Assembly: GCA_947469485.1 (NCBI GenBank)
Contig: CANIPU010000001.1
Span: forward strand, 1-64,000
Direction of reading: 5' to 3'
Length of the DNA: 64,000 nucleotides
Origin: Chitinophagaceae bacterium
GTDB lineage: Bacteria > Bacteroidota > Bacteroidia > Chitinophagales > UBA10324
Shown here: positions 9,335 through 18,120 of the stretch, piece after piece
How positions within the stretch are numbered: position 1 is the first letter of the stretch
How the letters are laid out: every line of letters begins with the position of its first letter
Notes under the pieces: model-generated
Seen by the model: only the letters and a program-made list of their open reading frames with translations
What the model was told of the DNA's origin: nothing
Databases searched by the model: none
Program-made: the position numbers and the translations under genes

Positions 9335-9985
9335 TTAATGTTGGATTTTCTCACCAAATGCTAAATCTCCTGCATCTCCTAAGCCGGGCACAATGTACGC
9401 CATTGAATTGAGTTCTTTATCTATTGCACCTGTCCATAATGTGAAATTATCTATTGAATTTCTTACTTTCTCAATTCCTGATTCGCTTGCGATCACAGAA
9501 ACAATATGTGTATGTTTTGGTTTACCTAATTTAAATACTTCCTTTAATGTTAATGCCATAGAGTGTCCGGTGGCTAGCATAGGATCAGCTATAATTAATA
9601 TTTTATTTTCAATAGAACTGCTTGCCATGTATTCCAATTTAATTTCAAATGTTCCATCACTTAAATGATGACGATATGCTGAAATAAAAGCATTATCTGC
9701 CTGGTCAAAATAATTTAATAATCCATTATGCAAGGGCAAACCTGCTCGGAGAATTGTTCCTAAAACAGGCTGTTCTTTTAATACAGGTATTTCAATTATG
9801 CCCAACGGTGTTTGAACTGAGCGGGTTTGGTATTCCAGGTTTTTACTTATTTCATAAGCAGCAATTTCACCTACTCTCTCAATGTTTCTTCGAAAACGGA
9901 GCCTGTCTTTTTGAATATTTATATCTCGTATTTCAGAAACAAATTGATTAACAAGAGAATTATTTTGTGAAAGGTTGATTATCAT
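9335..9985 (-). CDS. upp: Uracil phosphoribosyltransferase
   Basis: A 216-residue protein with the PRPP-binding loop ADPMLATGHS and the uracil-binding segment YIVPGLGDAGDLAFG near the C-terminus. It converts uracil and PRPP to UMP in pyrimidine salvage. Length is normal. It is the last gene of a four-gene minus-strand run and starts three bases after the acyltransferase stop, so it is probably co-transcribed with genes of unrelated function. Confidence 0.95.
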   Translation of the reverse strand: MIINLSQNNSLVNQFVSEIRDINIQKDRLRFRRNIERVGEIAAYEISKNLEYQTRSVQTPLGIIEIPVLKEQPVLGTILRAGLPLHNGLLNYFDQADNAFISAYRHHLSDGTFEIKLEYMASSSIENKILIIADPMLATGHSMALTLKEVFKLGKPKHTHIVSVIASESGIEKVRNSIDNFTLWTGAIDKELNSMAYIVPGLGDAGDLAFGEKIQH

Positions 9986-9988
9986 ATT

Positions 9989-10900
9989 TTATTCTTTTAT
10001 CCATTTAAGGGGCCAAGGTAAACGATTTCGTCTTATGTGAGGGTACTGAACAGGTTTTCCGCCAAATCCTTTATAAAATCTTGCTACTTCAGGAATTTCA
10101 GAGCCTTCAAAATCAAACAACTTACTGCTTGCAGCATTTTTTTTAATTATTTCATTTATTAAAAAAAACATTGCCGATTTTTTTTTACCGAAATCGGACG
10201 AAGCATTAAATAAATTAATGCAAGTATTTTGTGATGATAATAAAAACAAGCTTGCCAACAAGTTGTTTTCACTATCTAAGACTTCATAAACTTGGCCGGT
10301 CTTATTTTTAACCGAAGCTGTTAATAATGAATCTAATAATTTATAATCACCTGACTGCAATTCAATTTGCTTTCCAATATTTGATTTAAACAAGCCAATT
10401 AAAGTTTTAACATTTCCGTTCTCTGCAAATCTCAATGATTCCTTTTCAGCTTTACGAATATTTCGTTTGGTGTTATCATTATATTCTGAAAATATTTCAT
10501 GATAACTTCTATTTAAATCAATGTAATGGGTCAACTTTGCTTTGACGATAAAATCTTTCGCGTTCAGTCCACAAAATGTATTTAAATTAATTTCTATAAA
10601 TTTAAATTTTTCAGGAATGGCATTCAAAAATTCCTCTAAAACCTCATTACTCACATTGTCTCCAAACAATCCTAATTGCTGGGTAAAGTATGGCTGAAAC
10701 AAATAACTTATTCGCGCTTTAGTTCTGAAAGTAAGAGGAAAAATTTTTTTGTAATCATCGGAAATTAATGCATCCCATCCCGTACTAACAATATCCAGAT
10801 ACCAACTATAACAATAAGGCAAGTGGTTTTTGCAAGATTTAACACAATCATCCCATTTTATCTTATCAATATCTTTATGCCGTATATATTCTATTTTCAT
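9989..10900 (-). CDS. FemAB/GNAT-type acyltransferase
   Basis: A 303-residue protein with the two-lobed FemAB-like GNAT fold: SYHEIFSEYNDNTKRNIRKA in the middle and LFDFEGSEIPEVARFYKGFGG near the C-terminus. Members transfer acyl or aminoacyl groups to peptidoglycan, polysaccharide or lipid precursors; the acceptor here is unknown. Its start overlaps the stop of the polysaccharide-deacetylase-like gene by four bases (ATGA), a sign of translational coupling that favours a shared role in cell-envelope or polysaccharide modification. Confidence 0.82.
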   Translation of the reverse strand: MKIEYIRHKDIDKIKWDDCVKSCKNHLPYCYSWYLDIVSTGWDALISDDYKKIFPLTFRTKARISYLFQPYFTQQLGLFGDNVSNEVLEEFLNAIPEKFKFIEINLNTFCGLNAKDFIVKAKLTHYIDLNRSYHEIFSEYNDNTKRNIRKAEKESLRFAENGNVKTLIGLFKSNIGKQIELQSGDYKLLDSLLTASVKNKTGQVYEVLDSENNLLASLFLLSSQNTCINLFNASSDFGKKKSAMFFLINEIIKKNAASSKLFDFEGSEIPEVARFYKGFGGKPVQYPHIRRNRLPWPLKWIKE

Positions 10901-12201
10901 TCTTTGGCATACTCTATAAATTCTTCAAAACAATTATTCCATCCTTTCCATGGGGATTTCTTGCTGATTAAATCATTATGTGCAATGAAAATGAATGTTC
11001 CCTGAACCTTTTTAATTTCATCAGTAATTAATTTCAATTCTTCTAAAGCTGATTCTGGTGTAACTTTCAAATAATAATATAAAGTACTATCCATAGCCGC
11101 AAAAGGGAAAATTCTTAATGTTGTAGTATCATCTCTTGTCAAATCATAAAAATAAAATGGTGATGCAATACTTGCCCTGAATCCAATAACATTAGGATTT
11201 CCCAAAGAATAATCTTCCTGGATTCCCATTTCTACAAGATTACGATAAGTGTAAGGAAATTCTAATCGAAGAAAATGCTGACGACTTCTGATAATCTGTT
11301 TTCCTGAAATGGAATTTAATCGGGCAATTTCAGCTTCCAATTTCACAGGTTTTTCAAAAGATTTAAAGCTTGGATGTATTCCGATTAAAAATTTATCGGC
11401 TATATTTTTTATAGTTTTTCGCATTTGTTTGCTATTCCACGGATTGTTTTTATCCATAGAGCTATGATTTGCCATTAAGAAAAAATAGATAGGATAAATA
11501 CGATGTTTAATACTGATTCGATATTGATCTTCAAATGTGTCGTAAGGGTCCTTCTCTTCTCCAGCTAAAATTCTTTTTCTTTCCTTTAAATAATTCCAAT
11601 CTCTTCGGAAAATTGCTTTTAAAATTCCACCATACGCACGATACCAAGGAAGTTCACTGAATTTATATGCCTGATCTATATCGTAAGTAAGTATAAACTG
11701 ATATTCTTTTGAGGAAAAAACTATTTCAGGAAATCGGTTTTTTATCAGGTTTTTTAAATGAATAGCATAGTGATTTACAACCGGCTTCTGATGAAAAGCT
11801 TTGAAATATGCGACTCCTTTTTCTATTCTAAACCGCCCATAATTATCTTCTTTAAATGGCAGATATTCTTCATATCTTGATACCAGAAAGAAAGCTGCAG
11901 CAAATGGATCGTAGGGTAAATCTGCCTCCTTCTTAGATGTAAAAAGTGTAACAATTCCTTCAAACTCGCCATATTCTGTGCGTTGAGTTTTTATATCGTT
12001 CTCAAATAAAATTGGATGCGCGGCAATAAACAACTCAGAACCTAATCGGTCTTTACTATAATTTAATTTAGGTCCTTGATACTGATAAAAACGGTCGGTA
12101 CTGGTAGTAAATTCAAAATCAATTTCAAGCAACTCGCGGAGCAATAAATCTGCGATGTACTGCAAACGAGGAGTTACTTTAATTGTATAAATCAGAATCA
12201 T
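10897..12201 (-). CDS. Polysaccharide-deacetylase-like protein (DUF7033 type)
   Basis: A 434-residue cytosolic-looking protein. The N-terminal 150 residues match the DUF7033-type region, and the C-terminal part has a NodB-like fold: FILTYDIDQAYKF in place of the usual TFDD motif, IGIHPSFKSF in place of the H-x3-H metal motif, and FIFIAHNDLI at the end. The altered metal ligands make carbohydrate esterase activity uncertain. No signal peptide is seen. It is translationally coupled to the acyltransferase downstream. Confidence 0.8.
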   Translation of the reverse strand: MILIYTIKVTPRLQYIADLLLRELLEIDFEFTTSTDRFYQYQGPKLNYSKDRLGSELFIAAHPILFENDIKTQRTEYGEFEGIVTLFTSKKEADLPYDPFAAAFFLVSRYEEYLPFKEDNYGRFRIEKGVAYFKAFHQKPVVNHYAIHLKNLIKNRFPEIVFSSKEYQFILTYDIDQAYKFSELPWYRAYGGILKAIFRRDWNYLKERKRILAGEEKDPYDTFEDQYRISIKHRIYPIYFFLMANHSSMDKNNPWNSKQMRKTIKNIADKFLIGIHPSFKSFEKPVKLEAEIARLNSISGKQIIRSRQHFLRLEFPYTYRNLVEMGIQEDYSLGNPNVIGFRASIASPFYFYDLTRDDTTTLRIFPFAAMDSTLYYYLKVTPESALEELKLITDEIKKVQGTFIFIAHNDLISKKSPWKGWNNCFEEFIEYAKE

Positions 12202-12219
12202 AACAGAATCACAAAGCTA

Positions 12220-12891
12220 TCAGTCTAAATAGAATTTCTGTTTTTTTAGAAACTTACTTTCTATTATCGAACATATTTTGTACCGATCATCCCCCGAGTT
12301 TTGTTTAATTGCTAGTAAAGTTTCGTAAATATTTTCAATTCCAATTTTATCGGCCCATTCAAATGGTCCAATTGGATAAGCTGTTCCCATTTTCATACCT
12401 GAATCAATGTCTTCTTTCATTGCTGTACCTTCTTCCATTGTAAAACAAGCTTCATTAATAATCATAAATAATATTCGAGGTGTTACCATTCCAATCGAAT
12501 CCTTAATAATTTTAGTTTTCCAATTTAATGAGAGAAAAAGATTTTCCCAATTTGAAATTTCGTTTTGATCTATGAAAGATATTTCCTGTAAGGGCCTTGA
12601 CAAAAAAGTTGGGAGAGCGTTAATTCCAGCAATTCTATCCGCTGATTTTTTTTTGTCTAATAATTGTTTCAATGATTTTTTCACTGCACATAAAAGAACA
12701 AATTTTCCGGATACTAAAACTGCATCACTAATTTCATTTCGATCATCAGCATTCAAATCAATAATTAAATCGAAAGTTGAAAAGTCAGATTCTGTTTCAA
12801 AATTTTCAAATTCAACAAGTATATTTTCTTCAGAAATAAGTGTTCTAAATTCTTTTAATCTTTTTTCTTCGCCGGCAACCGCTATTTTCAT
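12220..12891 (-). CDS. 3-hydroxyacyl-CoA dehydrogenase-like protein with degenerate NAD domain
   Basis: The C-terminal 100 residues (TPRILFMIINEACFTMEEGT, then MGTAYPIGPFEWADKIG) are a clear 3-hydroxyacyl-CoA dehydrogenase C-terminal domain. The N-terminal half keeps the shape of a Rossmann fold, but the dinucleotide motif GxGxxG is replaced by VAGEEKRLKEF, and the protein is 223 residues against about 280-300 for active enzymes. It may bind acyl-CoA without normal NAD-dependent catalysis. It is the first gene of the minus-strand operon that ends with upp. The fold assignment is firm and the activity is doubtful. Confidence 0.75.
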   Translation of the reverse strand: MKIAVAGEEKRLKEFRTLISEENILVEFENFETESDFSTFDLIIDLNADDRNEISDAVLVSGKFVLLCAVKKSLKQLLDKKKSADRIAGINALPTFLSRPLQEISFIDQNEISNWENLFLSLNWKTKIIKDSIGMVTPRILFMIINEACFTMEEGTAMKEDIDSGMKMGTAYPIGPFEWADKIGIENIYETLLAIKQNSGDDRYKICSIIESKFLKKQKFYLD

Positions 12892-12927
12892 TTTCTAAAT
12901 TAACAAGTGCAAAATTAATAATTAGCT

Positions 12928-13428
12928 ATGCTTCTAATCAAAAATTTGTTTTCAGGATTTGTAATATACATTTTTTTTATTGCAAATATTGGTTGTTCAG
13001 AAAACAAGCATGCTTATATTTCGGAAAAACAAAATCAAGATTCAGCTATGCAAAAAATAATTATTCAAACTGATAAAGCCCCAGCACCAATTGGTCCGTA
13101 TAGCCAGGCAGTAATGGTGGGTAACTTATTGTTCGTATCAGGTCAGGTAGCAATAATTCCAGAGTCCGGAAAGGTGCTTCAAGGTGATATTGCTGCAGAA
13201 ACAAAACAAGTAATGAATAACATACATGCAATTCTTGTTCAGGCAGGAATGGGGTTTGAGAACATTGTGAAGACAAGCATCTTTTTAAAAAACATGGATG
13301 ACTTTGCGAAAGTGAATGAAATTTATGGTTCAAATTTCAGTGGTGATTTTCCCGCCCGTGAAACAGTTCAGGTTTCAAGGCTACCTAAAGATGTGAATGT
13401 TGAAATATCAGTAATCGCAGCAAAGTAA
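12928..13428 (+). CDS. RidA family protein with possible N-terminal export signal
   Basis: Residues 41-166 are a complete 126-residue RidA domain: APAPIGPYSQAVMVGNLLFVSGQ, then FPARETVQVSRLPKDVNVEI with the conserved Arg. RidA proteins deaminate reactive enamine/imine intermediates in the cytosol. Here a 40-residue in-frame extension starts MLLIKNLFSGFVIYIFFIANIGCS, a hydrophobic signal-like segment followed by Cys, resembling a lipoprotein signal although the position -3 residue is not ideal. The internal ATG at 13048 would give the canonical cytosolic protein. I kept the upstream ATG because the extension is a well-formed signal segment, but both starts are possible. Confidence 0.82.
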   Translation: MLLIKNLFSGFVIYIFFIANIGCSENKHAYISEKQNQDSAMQKIIIQTDKAPAPIGPYSQAVMVGNLLFVSGQVAIIPESGKVLQGDIAAETKQVMNNIHAILVQAGMGFENIVKTSIFLKNMDDFAKVNEIYGSNFSGDFPARETVQVSRLPKDVNVEISVIAAK

Positions 13429-13431
13429 TTT

Positions 13432-14313
13432 TTATTTCGAGCGCCTTACCAGGTATACTCCAAACAATATTATTGCTAAAGCAAAAAAATCAATTAAGCC
13501 AATTGGCTCTCCATCGGCAACACCCCAGCCAAGCGCGACCAAAGGCATTAAATAGGTAACAGTACTTCCGAATAATGCTCCTGTTGTTTGTATTAAATAA
13601 TTATACATAACTAAGGCAATTGATGTTCCGAATGCGCCAAGAATCATACAACTACTTAATGAATACAATGCTCCCTCCATATGCAATCTTTGCAAAAAAT
13701 CAGTTGTCATTAACCAGGTGAAAGCAAACGGCCCCATGAATGCCATTGCAGTGGCAGTCATTAATACCGGACTGCAACCCTGCAAGTATTTTATAATGAT
13801 ATTATTACTTAAACCATATAGAAATGTGGCAATTATTATTAGAGTTGCATAAAACACATTTGAGTTTGCTCCGCTTTCATTATTAAATATTATTAACATC
13901 ACTGAGCCTCCAAAACCAACTAAAATGCCTGTTACTTTTAATAAACTGGATTTCATTTTATAAAATATCATTCCAATGAACAATACAAATAATGGAGTGA
14001 GGGCATTTAATATTCCTGCAAGCGAACTGCTAACTTCTGTTTCTGCTTCTGTGAAAAGAAAGGCGGGGATCCCGCTTCCGGTTAAGCCCATTAAAATCAT
14101 ATAAACTACTTTTTTCTTTTCTACTTCTTTCAATCGAAACAATAAAAAAGGAAGCAAAACCAGACAGGCCGTAGTTAATCTGATTGCAGCAACCTGTCCG
14201 GAGGTAAATACAATTAATCCTTTCTTCATTAATATAAAACTGCTTCCCCAAATAAGCACAAGTACTATGTATATTATTAGATGGAACGGAGATAATTTTT
14301 TTGTCATTACCAC
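13432..14313 (-). CDS. EamA/DMT family transporter
   Basis: A 293-residue protein with about ten hydrophobic helices arranged as two EamA repeats; LVLIWGSSFILMKKGL opens the first, and TGALFGSTVTYLMPLVALGWG is the conserved end of the second. DMT proteins export metabolites or amino acids, or take up small molecules; the substrate is not predictable. ATGs at 14313 and 14307 are both usable. It converges on the RidA gene with three bases between the stops. Confidence 0.9.
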   Translation of the reverse strand: MVMTKKLSPFHLIIYIVLVLIWGSSFILMKKGLIVFTSGQVAAIRLTTACLVLLPFLLFRLKEVEKKKVVYMILMGLTGSGIPAFLFTEAETEVSSSLAGILNALTPLFVLFIGMIFYKMKSSLLKVTGILVGFGGSVMLIIFNNESGANSNVFYATLIIIATFLYGLSNNIIIKYLQGCSPVLMTATAMAFMGPFAFTWLMTTDFLQRLHMEGALYSLSSCMILGAFGTSIALVMYNYLIQTTGALFGSTVTYLMPLVALGWGVADGEPIGLIDFFALAIILFGVYLVRRSK

Positions 14314-14370
14314 AAAGATGACTAATGGGAAAAATTATATTGAATTAAAAACTAACACACGAATTTTTCC

Positions 14371-14426
14371 TTAACACCAATTTCACATTGAAGTAAACAT
14401 CGCATAACAATTGGACTAGACTTTTG
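14371..14426 (+). promoter_or_regulatory. Putative Pho-box array and -7 box upstream of a T9SS protein gene
   Basis: Four hexamers at exact 11-bp steps: TTAACA (14371), TTCACA (14382), GTAAAC (14393), ATAACA (14404). Nine bases later lies GACTTTTG (14419-14426), seven of eight positions of the Bacteroidota -7 box TAnnTTTG. The same spacing recurs upstream of the porin gene at 21.2 kb. Direct hexamers repeated every 11 bp are known for PhoP/PhoB-type sites; the link to PhoB here is inferred. Confidence 0.55.
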
Positions 14427-14459
14427 CGACATCAAAATGAAAAATCCAAATCAAAAAAA

Positions 14460-16598
14460 ATGAAAAAACTTTCAACAAAATTAAAAGCAATTTTAATGAT
14501 CGCCATTGTGACATTGATTGCATCAAAAAGTCAAGCAGCTGTAATAGTTGTACAATCAAATATTACTACTAATACTACTTGGTCAAGCAGTAATGTATAC
14601 CAACTGAAAGGTTATGTTTATGTTACTAATAACGCAATTTTAACAATTGGTGCTGGCACTTTAATTGTTGGAGATAGTGTAACGAAAGGTTGTTTGATAG
14701 TTACAAGAGGTGCAAAATTGAATGCAATTGGTACCGCATGTAAACCCATTGTATTTACTTCATCAAAGTCGGTAAATAACCGAAATCGTGGTGATTGGGG
14801 TGGGATTATCCTACTTGGTTATGCAAGCATAAATCAATTAGGTGATACTGCACACATTGAAGGAATAACTACAAATCCGCTTACACTTTATGGAGGTGGG
14901 TTAAACCCAAATTGTGGTGGTGGAAATTGCCCGAATGATAATGATAATAGCGGAACACTTTCTTATGTAAGAATTGAATACCCAGGAATTGCATTGTCGC
15001 CAAATAGTGAAATCAACGGACTTACATGTGGAGGAGTTGGAAGCGGAACTACACTTGATCATATACAGATAAGCTATAGCAATGACGATGCTTATGAGTT
15101 TTTTGGAGGAACAGTAAATGCAAAACATCTTGTAGCTTTTCGTACGCTTGATGATGATTTTGACACAGATAATGGCTATCGTGGTAAACTTCAGTTCTTA
15201 GTTGGACTTCGTGATCCCAATGTGGCTGATATAAGTGGCTCCAATGGTTTTGAATCTGATAATGATGCTGCTGGTTCAACAAATTTGCCACAAACAAATC
15301 CGATTTTTTCAAATGTAACATGGCTTGCAGGAGCTGATACAACTAACAATGTGAATTTTAAAAGAAATGTACACATCCGTCGTAATTCAAAAATGAGAAT
15401 TTATAACAGTATATTGATGGGAAACATCATTGGACTTTATATTGATGGTGCTGCAACTGAAGGTTCCATTTTATCAGATACTCTTTTAATCAACAATATC
15501 AATGCAAATAAATGGACGCCTAATTTTGTAATATCTACTCCTGTTGATGCAAATGTTAATTCCTTGTTGCTTTCAGCAAATGATTTTTACAATGGAAATG
15601 CAGGGGTTAAACTCAACAATCCATATCTATTAACAAATCCTGACTTTCAACCAATAGCAGGTTCTCCTGCAAATGGAACAAGCGAATTTAATCATGCAGG
15701 TTTAAATGATCCTTTCTTTACTGAAGTATCTTATCGTGGAGCTTTTGATGGAACAAATGACTGGACTGGTGATTGGGTAAACTGGAATCCAAATGCAACA
15801 AATTACTTTAACACTGGAAAAATTGATTATACACCAACTATTACTGCTGTAATTACAAAGAAAACATGTCCAAATTCTGGATCGGTAGATGTAACTGTTT
15901 CGAATGGTATTTCTCCATTTTCATATACCTGGAGTAATAATTCCACAACACAAGATATTTCAGGCTTAAATAACGGATCATATACTGTAACAGTTTCTGA
16001 TGAAGGAAAAAATTGCAAAAAGACAAAGTCTTTCACTGTAGGAATTAATAAAGTATTATTTACAAGTTGCACACCTACAGCTTCAAGCATTACAGTTTTC
16101 TGGTCAAATAGTATTCAATCACAGGTAACCGGATACATTATAAGATACAAAAAGCATTCAGTAACAACTTGGGGTGCATGGACAACTATTGGTTTGGTTA
16201 CAAGCCGCACCTTTACAGGATTACTCTCTAACACTCAATATGATTTCCAAATTGCTGGTAAATGCTCTTCAACAACTTATACTTCAAATTCAGCAATTTA
16301 CAGTTGCAATACAAGCATTGTTCGTTTGGAAGAAACAGCTGTTTCTTCATCAGTAAATATTTATCCAAATCCGAGCACAGGAGATTTCAGAATTGAATTA
16401 GGAAATCTGAATAACAATAATGTAAATGTAAAAATCACCAATGTTGCAGGTCAGATTGTTTATACCGCTGAAAATGAAATTGTAGAAGGAAATGCACTTA
16501 ATGTTCATTTGGAAAATGTTGCCGAAGGAATATACTTCGTTCAAATTACTGATGGAACTAATGTGTTCGTGAAACACCTGAATATTGTTAAGCCATAA
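14460..16598 (+). CDS. T9SS type A sorted protein with beta-helix-like, SprB-like and FN3 regions
   Basis: A 712-residue secreted protein. The ATG at 14460 gives MKKLSTKLKAILMIAIVTLI, a good signal peptide; an upstream TTG at 14424 adds a polar, unlikely extension. After the signal comes a repetitive, glycine-rich region that looks like a beta-helix (LKGYVYVTNNAILTIGAG, GGIILLGYASIN) to about residue 450, a SprB-like repeat (about 472-530, PFSYTWSNNSTTQDISGLNNG), an FN3-like domain (about 535-620) and a type A sorting domain from about 631 (VNIYPNPSTGD ... EGIYFVQI). It should be exported through T9SS and attached to the surface. The Pho-type array upstream suggests phosphate-starvation control; the molecular role is unknown. 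Confidence 0.88.
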   Translation: MKKLSTKLKAILMIAIVTLIASKSQAAVIVVQSNITTNTTWSSSNVYQLKGYVYVTNNAILTIGAGTLIVGDSVTKGCLIVTRGAKLNAIGTACKPIVFTSSKSVNNRNRGDWGGIILLGYASINQLGDTAHIEGITTNPLTLYGGGLNPNCGGGNCPNDNDNSGTLSYVRIEYPGIALSPNSEINGLTCGGVGSGTTLDHIQISYSNDDAYEFFGGTVNAKHLVAFRTLDDDFDTDNGYRGKLQFLVGLRDPNVADISGSNGFESDNDAAGSTNLPQTNPIFSNVTWLAGADTTNNVNFKRNVHIRRNSKMRIYNSILMGNIIGLYIDGAATEGSILSDTLLINNINANKWTPNFVISTPVDANVNSLLLSANDFYNGNAGVKLNNPYLLTNPDFQPIAGSPANGTSEFNHAGLNDPFFTEVSYRGAFDGTNDWTGDWVNWNPNATNYFNTGKIDYTPTITAVITKKTCPNSGSVDVTVSNGISPFSYTWSNNSTTQDISGLNNGSYTVTVSDEGKNCKKTKSFTVGINKVLFTSCTPTASSITVFWSNSIQSQVTGYIIRYKKHSVTTWGAWTTIGLVTSRTFTGLLSNTQYDFQIAGKCSSTTYTSNSAIYSCNTSIVRLEETAVSSSVNIYPNPSTGDFRIELGNLNNNNVNVKITNVAGQIVYTAENEIVEGNALNVHLENVAEGIYFVQITDGTNVFVKHLNIVKP

Positions 16599-16618
16599 TT
16601 ATTACTAATTCTAATGAA

Positions 16619-16645
16619 ATGAGGGGCAGAAAATTCTGCTCCTCA
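16619..16645 (+). terminator. Hairpin terminator after the first T9SS gene
   Basis: ATGAGGGGCAGA pairs with TCTGCTCCTCAT (one G-T pair) across a short A/T loop, followed by a T-rich stretch. It lies between the two T9SS genes and suggests that they are separate transcripts. Confidence 0.7.
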
Positions 16646-16674
16646 TTTCCATTTAAAATCCTAAAACAAAACCC

Positions 16675-17970
16675 ATGAAACATTTCTCAAAATACTTTTT
16701 TGTAATGCTCTTTGTTTCATTACAAAGTCAAGCTCAGTCGTTCATTAGTCCTTCCAGTATAACTGCCGATTATTATTGGACCAGTTCAATAAAAGACACC
16801 TTTTCAACCGCTGGTGCAGTTTGGAATTCATCTGATTCTCTCAAGATATTTTATAATACTGATTCAACTATCAATGCAAGAATTTACTACATCAATGATG
16901 TTGATAGTGGTTGGACTGTAAATTTAACTGACGGTTACACATATGATAACCAGCAACGCGACACGCAACATGTATATTCTCAATGGGATCCATACAATAT
17001 GAGTTGGCTAAATGTTTCAAAAGAATCAAAAACATATGATGTTAACAATAATCTCATTTCAACAAAAATTAGTAATTGGGATACTGCAGGTTTTTGGACG
17101 AACTCTAATTTGATTCTGAATGAATTCAATAGCTCAAACAAACTTACAAAAACGACCTATGTGAACTGGAATTCAGCCAGCCAAATATGGGATAGTGCTC
17201 AGCAATTTATTTTTACCTACAACGGAACCAATCAAAAAACAATAGAAACCGATTATAGTTGGGATGGAACAATGTGGGAGAAAACAAATAAATATTCATA
17301 TGCTTATAACACAATGGGAAAAGATACTTTAATGACAGCCCAATACTGGAATGCAAACGCATGGAAAAACAGTTACAGAGATTCAATTGAATATGACTCA
17401 AATAACAACAGAGTTAAACTCACCCGTTTAGATTGGGATATCCCATCTCAATCTTTCAAATTAACCAGTGCAAAATCTGAATATACATTTAACGGTAACA
17501 ATCAACTTACTCAGCGAATTGACTATAATGGTGATGGAGCAACTGCCTTTATACCGACTTTGTCTTATGATTACACATATGATTTAACTGGAAATAATAA
17601 TTATCTGATACTTAAATTATACGATCAAAATCAGTCGCAATTTATTAATTACGATCGCTATTATTATGAATACACTTATGTAATCTCAGCAGTGGAAAAT
17701 ACTTCTGAAATTAAATCATCAGCATTCTTATTTCCTAATCCTGCAAATGATGTTTTAAAAATTCAATCTATTCAAGCACGGAATTCAGAAGGAATGATGA
17801 TAGTATTTGATGTTAACAGTAAGATAGTTTCTTCAAAAACAATTAAGTTTAATGAAGGAAAAAATAATTTTGAATTAGATATAAATGAGTTTTCATCTGG
17901 GGTTTACTTTATTCAAATTATGAATACGGATAATCACTCAAAGTCATTAAACCGATTTATTAAGAATTAA
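16675..17970 (+). CDS. T9SS type A sorted protein with eight tryptophan/tyrosine repeats
   Basis: A 431-residue exported protein with a signal peptide (MKHFSKYFFVMLFVSLQSQAQ). From about residue 88 to 330 it is made of roughly eight repeats of 35-40 residues with a YDxNNxL start (TYDVNNNL, TYNGTNQK, EYDSNNNR, TFNGNNQL) and an internal WDxxxxxW segment; these probably form beta-strands. Residues about 345-431 are a type A sorting domain (AFLFPNPANDV ... GVYFIQIM). A surface or released structural or binding role is likely, but I do not recognise a specific family. A strong terminator follows, and none of the Pho-like hexamers precede it. Confidence 0.85.
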   Translation: MKHFSKYFFVMLFVSLQSQAQSFISPSSITADYYWTSSIKDTFSTAGAVWNSSDSLKIFYNTDSTINARIYYINDVDSGWTVNLTDGYTYDNQQRDTQHVYSQWDPYNMSWLNVSKESKTYDVNNNLISTKISNWDTAGFWTNSNLILNEFNSSNKLTKTTYVNWNSASQIWDSAQQFIFTYNGTNQKTIETDYSWDGTMWEKTNKYSYAYNTMGKDTLMTAQYWNANAWKNSYRDSIEYDSNNNRVKLTRLDWDIPSQSFKLTSAKSEYTFNGNNQLTQRIDYNGDGATAFIPTLSYDYTYDLTGNNNYLILKLYDQNQSQFINYDRYYYEYTYVISAVENTSEIKSSAFLFPNPANDVLKIQSIQARNSEGMMIVFDVNSKIVSSKTIKFNEGKNNFELDINEFSSGVYFIQIMNTDNHSKSLNRFIKN

Positions 17971-17993
17971 TATTCTATTTGCAAAACATTTGA

Positions 17994-18023
17994 TGCCCCG
18001 ATTAATTTAATCGGGGCATTTTT
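17994..18023 (+). terminator. Strong rho-independent terminator
   Basis: A perfect 10-bp stem TGCCCCGATT/AATCGGGGCA with a five-base loop, followed by TTTTTATTT. It ends the second T9SS gene and insulates the TonB receptor gene. Confidence 0.9.
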
Positions 18024-18043
18024 ATTTACCGACTATTTTCTGC

Positions 18044-18071
18044 TTAACAATTCCGTAGCATAGACATAACA
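18044..18071 (+). promoter_or_regulatory. Possible Pho-box array upstream of TonB receptor
   Basis: TTAACA (18044), GTAGCA (18055) and ATAACA (18066) lie at 11-bp steps. A weak -7 candidate TACTTTCG is at 18103-18110, 31 bases (9 + 2x11) after the last hexamer and just before the ATG at 18121. The middle hexamer is poor, so support is weaker than for the arrays at 14.4 and 21.2 kb. Confidence 0.35.
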
Positions 18072-18120
18072 TATCGGTAATATGGCTCATCGAACATCAA
18101 GCTACTTTCGTCCAAAAAAT

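Noticed and set aside
15049-15376. Long antisense frames within the T9SS gene at 14.5 kb
   Set aside because: They arise from the biased composition of the sense gene; no start signals or homology.
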